The notes below the pieces were generated by a model that had not been told where the DNA came from, ran no database searches, and was given only the letters and a program-made list of their open reading frames with translations. Positions 1 through 9,451 of a stretch of 64,000 nt of DNA are shown in pieces (the stretch's first letter is position 1; the number at the start of each line of letters is the position of its first letter). Source of the stretch: Deinococcus grandis (GTDB lineage Bacteria > Deinococcota > Deinococci > Deinococcales > Deinococcaceae); NCBI RefSeq assembly GCF_001485435.1, contig NZ_BCMS01000001.1:2904001-2968000 (forward strand), given 5' to 3'. A program made the position numbers and the translations under genes.

Positions 1-1413
1 GACGGGGTTGTTCGACCAGGCGTACATGGCCATGTCCCACTTGCCGCTCTCGCCCTTGCTCAGGAAGTCCGGGCCGAAGATGACGCTGGCGGGGTAGTTC
101 TGGATGTTCACCTGCACGCCCACGGCCTTCCACTGCGCCTGCAGAATCTGCTGGACGCGCTCGCGGGTGCTGTTACCGGCGGTGGTGGAGAAGTTCAGGG
201 TGAGTTTCTTGCCGCCCTTCTGCAGGATGCCGTCGCTGCCGGGCGTCCAGCCGAGCGCTGCGAACAGCTGTTTGGCCTTGGCGACGTTCAGGTTGTAGTC
301 GGTGACGTCTTTCTTGTACAGCTTGCTGACCGGGCCGATCCAGCTGTTGGACACGGCCTGTTTGCCCTGGAACAGCGCCTTGGTCAGGGCGTCACGGTCG
401 ATGGCGTACAGCAGCGCCTGACGCATGCGCGGATCGTCGAGGTCGAGGTCCTTGGCGCGCTGCCCGCGGGCGTTGATGTCGATGTGCTCCCACACGGCGC
501 CGGGCACGAAGTACGTCTTGTACTTGTTGCGCTCGTTGCGGGCCAGATCGGTGCCCTGGTCGAAGGTGAGGCCCACGGCACTCACGGCGTCCAGCTGCCC
601 GGACAGGATGTTGACCTTCAGGGTGTTGGTGTTCGGGATGAAGCGGTACGTGACGGTCTGCACGTAGTTCTCGGGGTTCTTCGGCTGATTCCAGTACGCG
701 GCGTTGCGGGTCATGGTCAGGCTGTTGCCGGTGCGCCACGCGGTGGGTTTGAACGGCCCGGCCACGACCTTGGGCAGGCTGCGGGCGGTCGTGAACGAGG
801 AGATGAACTTCTTCCATTCCTCGTTGGTGACCTTGGCGTCCTTCTCGTTCTTCGTCTTGGCGTCGAAGGCGTTCCAGGCGGCGCTCATGATGTGGCTGGG
901 TGCCAGGCCGGGGCTGACCTGATCCGCGAACAGGTAGGGCGGCTCGAAGGTGATCGTGAAGGTGTCGGCGTCGTTCACGGTGATCTTCGCGCGGTCCCAG
1001 GGGTCACGGTCGGGCACGGGCACGCGGTCGTCGTTCTCGAGTTTCAGCCAGAACTGGAAGTCGGCGACCTTGATGGGCGTGCCGTCACTCCACTTGGCAT
1101 CCTTGCGGATGGTGTACGTGACGCTGTTGCGGATCACGTCGCCCTTGCTGTCCTTGACGACCTTGTAGTCGCCGTTGCCGAGGGTGGGGACGCGGGTGGC
1201 GATGTCGGCCTTGGTGGTGCCGTCGTCGTCCTGGTAGGTCAGGCCCGCACCCATGTAGCCGTTGATCTCGCTGGTGATGGCGAGGTTGTTGGTGTTCCAG
1301 GGGTCATAGATATTCGGCGGTTCCTGTGAGGTGCCGACGACGAGACTGTTGTTGGCGGGACCGGCCAGGGCCGCGCCGAGCAGGAATGCAGTGAGGGCAA
1401 GGGTCTTCTTCAT
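1..1413 (-). CDS. Peptide/solute ABC transporter substrate-binding protein, SBP family 5 (3' part beyond window)
   Basis: The 471 codons inside the window are the N-terminal part of an extracytoplasmic family 5 solute-binding protein (oligopeptide/dipeptide type). The start is an ATG 4 nt after a GAGG Shine-Dalgarno, followed by a signal peptide (MKKTLALTAFLLGAALAG). Mature segments typical of the family include SVTYTIRKDAKWSDGTPIKV and DPRMRQALLYAIDRDAL, the latter being the usual region around residue 350. It would capture a ligand for an ABC permease that is not in the window. A good promoter lies upstream (TTGACG, 16 bp, TATACT). The ligand cannot be read from sequence; peptides are the family default. 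The gene runs off the left edge, so it is partial here rather than broken. Confidence 0.93.
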   Translation of the reverse strand, partial: MKKTLALTAFLLGAALAGPANNSLVVGTSQEPPNIYDPWNTNNLAITSEINGYMGAGLTYQDDDGTTKADIATRVPTLGNGDYKVVKDSKGDVIRNSVTYTIRKDAKWSDGTPIKVADFQFWLKLENDDRVPVPDRDPWDRAKITVNDADTFTITFEPPYLFADQVSPGLAPSHIMSAAWNAFDAKTKNEKDAKVTNEEWKKFISSFTTARSLPKVVAGPFKPTAWRTGNSLTMTRNAAYWNQPKNPENYVQTVTYRFIPNTNTLKVNILSGQLDAVSAVGLTFDQGTDLARNERNKYKTYFVPGAVWEHIDINARGQRAKDLDLDDPRMRQALLYAIDRDALTKALFQGKQAVSNSWIGPVSKLYKKDVTDYNLNVAKAKQLFAALGWTPGSDGILQKGGKKLTLNFSTTAGNSTRERVQQILQAQWKAVGVQVNIQNYPASVIFGPDFLSKGESGKWDMAMYAWSNNPV

Positions 1414-1471
1414 GGAGCCTCCGTGTACTGACTGGGCTGAACCTGCCGCCCTGGATGTTGGTGATGCAGGC

Positions 1472-1499
1472 AGTATACGGGTCAGATGAAGACCGTCAA
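1472..1499 (-). promoter_or_regulatory. Promoter of the family 5 binding-protein gene
   Basis: On the minus strand TTGACG (1499-1494) is followed after 16 bp by TATACT (1477-1472). The start codon is about 58 nt further on, with GAGG in front of it. This is one of the few clear -35/-10 pairs with a long leader in the window. Confidence 0.7.
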
Positions 1500-1546
1500 G
1501 GGCTCCTTTCACCCGGCGATCACGGGCAATGGGGGATTGACACGAC

Positions 1547-1575
1547 AAAAAACCGGCCACCTGTGGGGTGACCGG
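1547..1575 (-). terminator. Rho-independent terminator of the A-type Fe-S carrier gene
   Basis: Read on the minus strand, a 9-bp stem (CCGGTCACC / GGTGGCCGG, one mismatch, 5-nt loop) is followed by six T residues. It lies 19 bp after the stop codon of the Fe-S carrier gene. Confidence 0.85.
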
Positions 1576-1593
1576 CATCTTCATCCTGGAAGG

Positions 1594-2016
<423 letters not shown>

Positions 2017-2131
2017 GCGTGAAGCGTACTACCATTCGGGAAAGAAAAAGGTGCCTGGAAAGCAAAGTGTCCAGCCGGGCCAGCCGGGGATAGGCGGGGC
2101 CCGGGCTTACATTCCTTGAGCGCACCAGTGT

Positions 2132-2137
2132 TAACAT
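2132..2137 (+). promoter_or_regulatory. -10 box that fixes the start of the 83-aa gene
   Basis: TAACAT ends 7 nt before the ATG at 2145. It overlaps an upstream in-frame ATG at 2136, which therefore lies inside the promoter and is unlikely to be transcribed. TTACAT at 2107-2112 is a possible -35 at 19 bp. Confidence 0.6.
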
Positions 2138-2144
2138 GGTGGGC

Positions 2145-2396
2145 ATGACGAACCCCTACGCCGAGTGGTTCGAGCAGCTCCGCAGCGAATACGGGGAGCA
2201 GCTCCGCGCCATGCCGCTCCCTGACGGGCTTCCCGAACACCTGCGCCACCTGATCGCGCAGCACGACGAGGACGCCATCCAGTTCATGATCAAACTCGCG
2301 TGGCAGTTCGGCGCGCAGGTCGGCTACGCCGCAGGCAGCCGCCAAGGCGACACGCCCGCCGCGAACATCCCCAGCACGCCCCGCGTTCAGGCCTGA
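2145..2396 (+). CDS. Small conserved-looking hypothetical protein, leaderless
   Basis: An 83-residue acidic, helical, soluble protein starting MTNPYAEWFEQLRSEYG. It has no signal peptide, no cysteines and no membrane segment, and I do not recognise the family. The in-frame ATG nine bases upstream overlaps the -10 box, so the start at 2145 is preferred. Codon use is strongly GC at third positions, as in neighbouring real genes. The 3' end overlaps by about 10 bp the end of a convergent, apparently frameshifted small gene on the other strand. No function is assigned. Confidence 0.7.
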   Translation: MTNPYAEWFEQLRSEYGEQLRAMPLPDGLPEHLRHLIAQHDEDAIQFMIKLAWQFGAQVGYAAGSRQGDTPAANIPSTPRVQA

Positions 2397-2668
2397 ACCC
2401 AGCCCAAACCCGCCCTCATCGCCGCCTCCACTCCGGGGGTGGCGGTTACTTTTTTGATCAGTCCTGCCATCAGTGCAGCTCCGAACGGGGCCCGCTCCAG
2501 CAGCCCACCCGCGGGTCCGGGTCGGGCAGCAGCCCCCGGGCGATCAGTTCGTCCAGTGCCGTGCGGGCCAGCGCGGCCAGCACCTCCGGGTCCGCCTCGC
2601 TGGGAACTCTGACCAGCCAGCTTCAGGTCACGGGCGGTCTGTGCCAGCTGCCGGGCAAGGTCATCCAT
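2387..2668 (-). pseudogene. Small gene with two apparent compensating frameshifts
   Basis: The open frame of 93 codons begins convincingly (MDDLARQLAQTARDLKL). From about 2620 to 2520 it turns into Gly/Pro/Arg-rich text with poor third-position GC. In that stretch another frame of the same strand gives natural protein with very high third-position GC: LVRVPSEADPEVLAALARTA followed by LDELIARGLLPDPDPR. Near 2500-2530 the original frame becomes plausible again and ends GVEAAMRAGLGWVQA. One base gained near 2608-2627 and one lost near 2499-2533 would explain this. An alternative is a single shift with a stop at 2470. It may be a decaying gene or an assembly error. No function is recognised; an upstream TTCACT 7 nt before the ATG is a weak leaderless -10. 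Confidence 0.5.
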
Positions 2669-2700
2669 GACGCGCAGTGAAGCACACCCGGGGGACCTGG

Positions 2701-2725
2701 AAAAACCCCGGCGCGGTGGCCGGGG
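2701..2725 (-). terminator. Terminator of the cytochrome b/c operon
   Basis: On the minus strand a perfect 7-bp stem (CCCCGGC with GCCGGGG, 6-nt loop) is followed by five T residues, 28 bp after the cytochrome b stop codon. Confidence 0.85.
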
Positions 2726-2752
2726 CTTCAGGGGTGAGGTTCAGTCGCGCGC

Positions 2753-4062
<1,310 letters not shown>

Positions 4063-4066
<4 letters not shown>

Positions 4067-4722
4067 GCGAGCAACTCCTCAGCCTGCTTCAGGTAGGCTT
4101 CCCACTCCTCATCACTCTTGTACCCGTAGGGCGAGGTCAGGAACGAGGACGTCAGCACGAGCTGATCGCCCTGGACCTTCACGCCCAGCTGCGGCATGGG
4201 CTTGGGCGGCGGACCGCCCAGCACGCGGCAGCCTTCCTTGGGTTCGTACTGCCCGGAGTGGCAGGGGCAGTTCACGATGGCGCTGCCCTGCACGGACTTC
4301 GGGAAGCACCCGGCGTGCGTGCAGGTGTTCGAGTAGGCCACGATACCGTTGTCGGTGTCCTCGATCTTCGTTGGTGCCTTGAGCTGTGCAGGATCGAACT
4401 TGTACACCCCGATCTGGTTGTTCGGCTCACCGGCGCGGATCACGGGCGTCCCGTCCTTCGTCTTGCCCATGGGGTAGGCGACGATGGCGATATCGCTCAG
4501 TTCGGACGGCTTGATGGGCTGGCCGTACTTGCTGGCGTCGGCGTGCACGAGCACGTCGCCTTCCAGGGGCGGGGCCTTCTCGGCGGTCAGGCGGAAGGCG
4601 GGCTTGGCGCTGCCGAGCGCACTCACGAGGCTCAGCACGCCGACACCGGCGCCGGTGCCCATGGCCACGTTGATGAACTTGCGGCGCGTGATTTCAGGAT
4701 CTTGTTTCTTGTACCGGGTCAT
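4063..4722 (-). CDS. Rieske [2Fe-2S] iron-sulfur protein, Tat-exported
   Basis: A 219-residue Rieske subunit. The N-terminus has a twin-arginine signal (TRRKF) followed by a hydrophobic segment, so the folded protein is probably exported by Tat and stays anchored. The cluster motifs are complete: CTHAGC near residue 138 and CPCHSG near residue 154, giving two Cys and two His ligands plus the disulfide cysteines. A conserved GGPPPKP proline loop follows. It shuttles electrons from the quinol site on cytochrome b to a c-type haem. It lies 16 bp after the cytochrome c gene and overlaps cytochrome b by 4 bp. In other species such genes are called petA, petC or qcrA, so no symbol is given. Confidence 0.96.
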
Positions 4723-4738
4723 GTCAAACCTCTCCTGG

Positions 4739-5596
<858 letters not shown>

Positions 5597-5775
5597 TTTC
5601 CCTCTCCCTAAGCGTGAAGTGGCCAGTCATTTCCCGCCGGCTCGCGGATGGAAACCCTGCTCTCAGGTGGCCTAATACGGGTCAGCATACCACGCACCGA
5701 ATATGCGCCCAGCCGCGCTTCTCAGGGGCTGCCCGCCAGACTTCGGCACCCTTCATGGTGCCCCTTACCGACCGG

Positions 5776-6669
5776 TTAAATGTCCCCTGCACCCGGGGCG
5801 CCGCCCAGTGCCGCCAGCAGCGGCCACAGCGCCTCCGCCAGCGTCCGCACGTCGGCGTTCTCGGGATGTTCGCGCGGGTCCGCGCCACCCCCGGAGAGCA
5901 GCGCCACCAGCAGGGGGCGGGGCGTGAACAGCACGCCGACGTCATGGTGAACGCCCAGCAGTTCGCCGCTCTTCGTGGCGCTGCGGTACAGCCGCTCCCC
6001 GTCCGGGCCGCAGGGCACGTGCCGGGCGATCAGGTCGCGGTACTGCTGCCGTTCCAGGATGTCCAGCGCCAGCGCCGTGTGCGTCCCGACCAGGACCTCC
6101 CCGGCCACCAGGGCGCGCAGCAGCGCCGTCTGGTCGCGGGCGGTGGTGGCGTTGCGCTCGCCACGCCGCTGCGCCTCGTTGCGCTGTTCGGGGGGCAACT
6201 GCAACTTCCCGACCAGCCGCGTGCCCGTCAGGCCCTGCGCCGCGAGCCACGCGTTCACGGCGTCCACGCCCAGCCGCCCGATCACGAGGTTCGTGGCGGT
6301 GTTGTCGCTCACGACGATCATCAGGGTCAGCACGTCCCGCCACGTCAGGGCCAGCCCACCGTCTAAGTCGTGCAGGACGCCCGCGCCCGGCACGCGGTCC
6401 CCGGGCTGCATGGTCACGCGGGCCGACAGGTCCAGCCGCCCCGCCTGCGCCTCCTGCAGGGCGAGCACCAGCAGCGGCACCTTGATGGTGCTCGCCGCCG
6501 GAAACACCCGGTCCGCGTTCCAGGCGACCAGTTCGGTGCCGTTCAGGTCCGTGACCCGCAGCCCCACCACGCCGGGAAAGCCCGACGCCGCCAGATGCGC
6601 CTGGAAGGCCGCCAGCCTCTCCCCGGCCCCCCTCTCCCCGGCTCTCCTCTCCCCTGCCCCGCCGGTCAC
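5776..6669 (-). CDS. Class A beta-lactamase-like serine hydrolase, no signal peptide
   Basis: A 297-residue member of the penicilloyl-serine transferase fold. The three hallmark motifs are present in order: SxxK as STIK near residue 66, SDN as SDNT near residue 118, and KTG as KSG (TKSGEL) near residue 230. A clear ExxxN omega-loop motif is not obvious. No signal peptide is visible, so a cytoplasmic role or an acyl-hydrolase/peptidase activity is as likely as antibiotic resistance. The chosen start is a GTG that overlaps the stop of the upstream 83-residue gene as GTGA. The N-terminus carries three AGER units. Longer upstream frames are out of phase with the CxxC gene. It is the third gene of a unit headed by a NarL-type regulator. 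Confidence 0.85.
   Translation of the reverse strand: MTGGAGERRAGERGAGERLAAFQAHLAASGFPGVVGLRVTDLNGTELVAWNADRVFPAASTIKVPLLVLALQEAQAGRLDLSARVTMQPGDRVPGAGVLHDLDGGLALTWRDVLTLMIVVSDNTATNLVIGRLGVDAVNAWLAAQGLTGTRLVGKLQLPPEQRNEAQRRGERNATTARDQTALLRALVAGEVLVGTHTALALDILERQQYRDLIARHVPCGPDGERLYRSATKSGELLGVHHDVGVLFTPRPLLVALLSGGGADPREHPENADVRTLAEALWPLLAALGGAPGAGDI
6616..6657 (-). repeat. Three tandem AGER-coding units with Shine-Dalgarno-like cores
   Basis: Three near-identical 12-15 bp units containing GCCGGGGAGAGG encode AGERR, AGERG and AGERL at the N-terminus of the beta-lactamase-like protein. Each unit holds a GGGGAGAGG core resembling a ribosome-binding site. Confidence 0.7.
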
Positions 6670-6917
6670 TCCGGCAGGTCCAGCCCGGCCAGCGCCGCGA
6701 ACGGATGCGCGGTCCCCACCGGGCGCAACGTGCAGAAGGGCGGCCCACCGTCCGGCTCCACGCGGTGCTCGCAGGTCGGGCACTCCGGGAACGCCTGCTC
6801 GGTGTACGCCAGATCCGCCTCGGCACTGGGGAGGCTCCACTCGCGGCCACACCCGGCACGGAACGTCACGGGCTTCAGGGACGCGCCCGGCCCCACGCGG
6901 CGGTTGCCCTTACTCAA
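6666..6917 (-). CDS. Small CxxC protein between response regulator and hydrolase
   Basis: An 83-residue protein, probably cytosolic. It contains a CPTCEH motif near residue 46 plus single cysteines near residues 23 and 61. This could be a small zinc ribbon, but the four cysteines are unevenly spaced. The start is a TTG that overlaps the last codons of the upstream response regulator (TTGAGTAA). Its stop overlaps the GTG of the downstream hydrolase (GTGA). Overlaps on both sides argue that it is translated. The family is not recognised and function is unknown. Coupling suggests co-expression with both neighbours. Confidence 0.7.
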   Translation of the reverse strand: MSKGNRRVGPGASLKPVTFRAGCGREWSLPSAEADLAYTEQAFPECPTCEHRVEPDGGPPFCTLRPVGTAHPFAALAGLDLPE

Positions 6918-7554
6918 GGTTCGCGATGCCCTCGCGGATCGCGTACAGCGCCGCCTGCGTGCGGTTGTTCAGCTGCAACTTCGTGAAGATCTCCGACAGG
7001 CGGTTGCGCACCGTCTTCTCACTGATGTCCAGCCTCAGCGCGATGTCCTGATTCGAGAAGCCCTGCGCGAGCAGCTTCAGGATCATCGTCTCGCGTTCGT
7101 TCAGGTCCGCGTGCTTCTCGCTGGGCAGCTCCTCGCGCTTGTCACGGAAGTCGTCCAGGACGTTCTGCGCCATCTCCGGGTCCAGCAGCGCCTCACCGGC
7201 CGCCACGCGGCGGATCACGTCGAGCAGCGTCGCGGCGTCCGCGTCCTTCAGGACGTACCCGCGCGCCCCGGCCTTCACGGCCTCGAACACGTAGCGGTCC
7301 TGGCGGTACATGGTGATCATGATCACCCGGGCGTTCGGGTCGATCTCCAGGATGCTCTGCGTGGCCTTCACGCCGTCCAGGTCCGGCATCTGGATGTCCA
7401 TCAGGATCACGTCCGGGTGCGTGTCCGCCGCGTACCGGATCGCCTCGCGGCCGTTGGCGGCCTCGCCGATCACGCGCATTCCCTCGGACTCCAGCAGGCT
7501 GCGCAGTCCCTGACGGAACAGCGCGTGATCATCCACGAGCAAGACGCGAATCAT
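6910..7554 (-). CDS. NarL/FixJ-family response regulator, orphan
   Basis: A 214-residue two-domain regulator. The receiver domain (1-120) has the acidic pair DD at 8-9, the phospho-acceptor Asp in ILMDIQMPDLDG near residue 53, and the conserved Lys in VLKD near residue 103. A LuxR-type helix-turn-helix follows at about 148-210 (LNERETMILKLLAQGFSNQD then IALRLDISEKTVRNRLSEIF). It should bind DNA when phosphorylated. No histidine kinase is adjacent, so its partner is elsewhere. Transcription looks leaderless: TAGACT ends 6 nt before the ATG. It overlaps the CxxC gene downstream by 8 bp and so heads a three-gene unit with the beta-lactamase-like hydrolase. Confidence 0.95.
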   Translation of the reverse strand: MIRVLLVDDHALFRQGLRSLLESEGMRVIGEAANGREAIRYAADTHPDVILMDIQMPDLDGVKATQSILEIDPNARVIMITMYRQDRYVFEAVKAGARGYVLKDADAATLLDVIRRVAAGEALLDPEMAQNVLDDFRDKREELPSEKHADLNERETMILKLLAQGFSNQDIALRLDISEKTVRNRLSEIFTKLQLNNRTQAALYAIREGIANLE

Positions 7555-7655
7555 GCGCCCAGTCTAGGGCAGCGGCGCCCCCCACACCGGGAGGAAAGCC
7601 CCAGACCGCCACCCCGCATGAGATCTGTCAGGCGTGCCCCTGTACACTGCGAGGC

Positions 7656-8138
7656 GTGATCACCTGGTTCGATGCGCTGCTCGTGACCCTCTGGGCGGCC
7701 GTGACCGCCCTCGGCGCCCGGCGCGGCCTGGGCGGGCTCGCGTGGGGACTGGGCGGCGTCGCCGCCTGCTTCCTGGCGAACTCCCTGAGCGGCAACGCCC
7801 CGGTCGCCCTGATCATCGGCGCGGCGATCGCCGTGGGCGTCGGCACCGCCGTCACCCGCCGCATCCAGAACCCGCTGGACCAGCCCTGGCACCTCGGGGC
7901 GGGCGCGCTGGGCGGTTTCGCGCTGGGCGGCGTCCTGATCGCCACGCTGGCCCTGAGTTTCCCCATGGACGTGCAGGTGGACGCGCGCGGCTCGCGCGGC
8001 GTGTACCCCTCGGTCAGCCTGCCGCCCGCGCTGTACACCGCCGTGCGCGGCAGCGCCCTCCAGAACGGCCTGCGGGGCGTGTGGTCCGGCAGTTCCGCCG
8101 TGAAGACCCTGCTGATCCCCGACCAGACGCGCCGCTGA
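7656..8138 (+). CDS. Hypothetical membrane protein (CvpA-like topology)
   Basis: A 160-residue protein with about three to four hydrophobic segments between residues 5 and 105, then a hydrophilic C-terminus. Topology and small-residue content recall CvpA/colicin V production-like proteins, but no diagnostic motif is seen. The start is a GTG placed 7 nt after a TACACT -10 box, which fits leaderless transcription. It is transcribed away from the response-regulator gene, with about 100 bp between the two starts. A 12-bp perfect hairpin follows the stop. Confidence 0.75.
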   Translation: MITWFDALLVTLWAAVTALGARRGLGGLAWGLGGVAACFLANSLSGNAPVALIIGAAIAVGVGTAVTRRIQNPLDQPWHLGAGALGGFALGGVLIATLALSFPMDVQVDARGSRGVYPSVSLPPALYTAVRGSALQNGLRGVWSGSSAVKTLLIPDQTRR

Positions 8139-8150
8139 GCCGAACGGCAG

Positions 8151-8187
8151 AGGACCCCCGGGACAGGCTGAACGCCCCGGGGGTCCT
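8151..8187 (+). terminator. Strong GC hairpin after the membrane-protein gene
   Basis: A perfect 12-bp inverted repeat (AGGACCCCCGGG with CCCGGGGGTCCT, 13-nt loop) lies 13 bp after the stop codon at 8138. No T-tract follows on the plus strand. The 114 bp from here to 8301 show nothing else. Confidence 0.6.
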
Positions 8188-8301
8188 GCCACGGCCAGCG
8201 CCGTCCTGCGGACTGCGGCGTGCTTCTGCGCGCGGTGCTGCGCCGCGCTCCGAGCCTGCCCGGGCTGAACGCGTCTGCACACCTGTCCACCGGGGTCCGG
8301 G

Positions 8302-9213
8302 TCACTCCACCTGCACGGACGGCGTCTCGGCGTGCGGGGCGTCCGCCCGCTGGCTGAGCACGGTCGCCACGACCACCAGCGCGCCCCCCAGCGCGCCGCG
8401 CAGCCCGACCTGCTCGCCGATCAGGACGAAACTGAACGCGGTGGCGGTCACGGGTTCCAGCGCGTAGATCAGGCTGGCCTCGGCCGCACTCACGCTGCGC
8501 TGCCCGATGGTCTGCAGCAGCGTGGTCAGGGCGGTGGCCGCCACGCCCAGGTACAGCAGCGGCCCCCACGCCGCCGCCGGGGGCAGGGACGGCGCGCCGC
8601 CCAGCAGCAGCCACACGAGCGCCAGCGCGGTGACGCTCAGGACCTGCGTGACCGTGAACGGCAGCGCCGCGTGCCGCCCGGCCATGCGTTCCAGGGTGAC
8701 GATGAATCCCGCGTACGTCACGGCGCACGCCAGCGCCCACGCGTCCCCGGTGACGAGCGCGCCGCCCTCCCAGGACAGCAGCGCCAGGCCCGCCACGGCC
8801 AGCGGCAGCGCCAGCCACAGCGTGCCCGGCATGCGCCGCCGCTGCGCGAAGACCAGCCACAGCGGCACGAGCACCACGCTCAGGGCCGTGAAGAACGCCG
8901 CGCGGTTCGCGCTCGTGGTCTGCAGCGCGATCGTCTGCGTGCCGTACCCGGCGATCAGCCACGCGCCCAGGAGAAACCCGTCCCGCCACAGGCTGCGGCC
9001 CCGCCAGCCGTCCGGGGTGCGGGGGGTGCGGGCCGCGTTCCGGCGCGTCCAGGCGACCAGCGGCAGCAGGGCCACAGAGGCGATCAGGAACCGCCAGAAG
9101 ATCAGGTCCGCCGCCGGGAGCAGCTGCCCCAGCGTCTTGACCACCGCGAAGGTGCTGCCCCACAGGCAGGTCACCGCGATCAACAGGAGGGCGCCACGCG
9201 CACGGGCCGACAT
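8302..9213 (-). CDS. EamA/DMT-superfamily transporter
   Basis: A 303-residue protein with ten hydrophobic helices in two EamA repeats. It opens with the signature LLIAVTCLWGSTFAVVKTLG. Members export amino acids, metabolites or drugs; the substrate cannot be read here. A longer frame reaches 9402, but the ATG at 9213 is preferred because TAGAAT ends 7 nt before it (leaderless pattern) and the first EamA helix starts immediately. The C-terminal tail after residue 290 is short and hydrophilic (DAPHAETPSVQVE). It stands alone between two unrelated units. Confidence 0.9.
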   Translation of the reverse strand: MSARARGALLLIAVTCLWGSTFAVVKTLGQLLPAADLIFWRFLIASVALLPLVAWTRRNAARTPRTPDGWRGRSLWRDGFLLGAWLIAGYGTQTIALQTTSANRAAFFTALSVVLVPLWLVFAQRRRMPGTLWLALPLAVAGLALLSWEGGALVTGDAWALACAVTYAGFIVTLERMAGRHAALPFTVTQVLSVTALALVWLLLGGAPSLPPAAAWGPLLYLGVAATALTTLLQTIGQRSVSAAEASLIYALEPVTATAFSFVLIGEQVGLRGALGGALVVVATVLSQRADAPHAETPSVQVE

Positions 9214-9310
9214 GACGGGGATTCTATGCGGGGACGCCCGCATCCCGGCGTGGACTGTCCAGCAGGCGCGGCCCGCCCCGGTGACCGGGTGGGCCGCGCG
9301 TTCAGTCGGG

Positions 9311-9449
9311 TGATACGGACTCCGGTTGAAAGGTTTGCAAAATCTTTCAACCCGAGCGGATGCGAGTGGGAGCAAAACGGGTTCCGGGCGTGGAGTTGGC
9401 AAGCCGGTGTGGTTCCGGGTTGTTAACGAAACAGACGGAATCCGGATGA
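9311..9449 (+). repeat. MITE-like element with imperfect terminal inverted repeats
   Basis: A 139-bp non-coding block. Its ends, 9311-9328 (TGATACGGACTCCGGTTG) and the complement of 9432-9449 (TCATCCGGATTCCGTCTG), match at about 13 of 18 positions. Inside the left end is a perfect 9-bp hairpin, GGTTGAAAG/CTTTCAACC with an 11-nt loop (9324-9352). The block is clearly poorer in GC than its surroundings (GTTAACGAAACAG). The right end stops 2 bp before the stop codon of the 1581-residue surface-protein gene. I see no target-site duplication and no second copy in the window, so the mobile-element reading is an inference. Confidence 0.45.
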
Positions 9450-9451
9450 GG

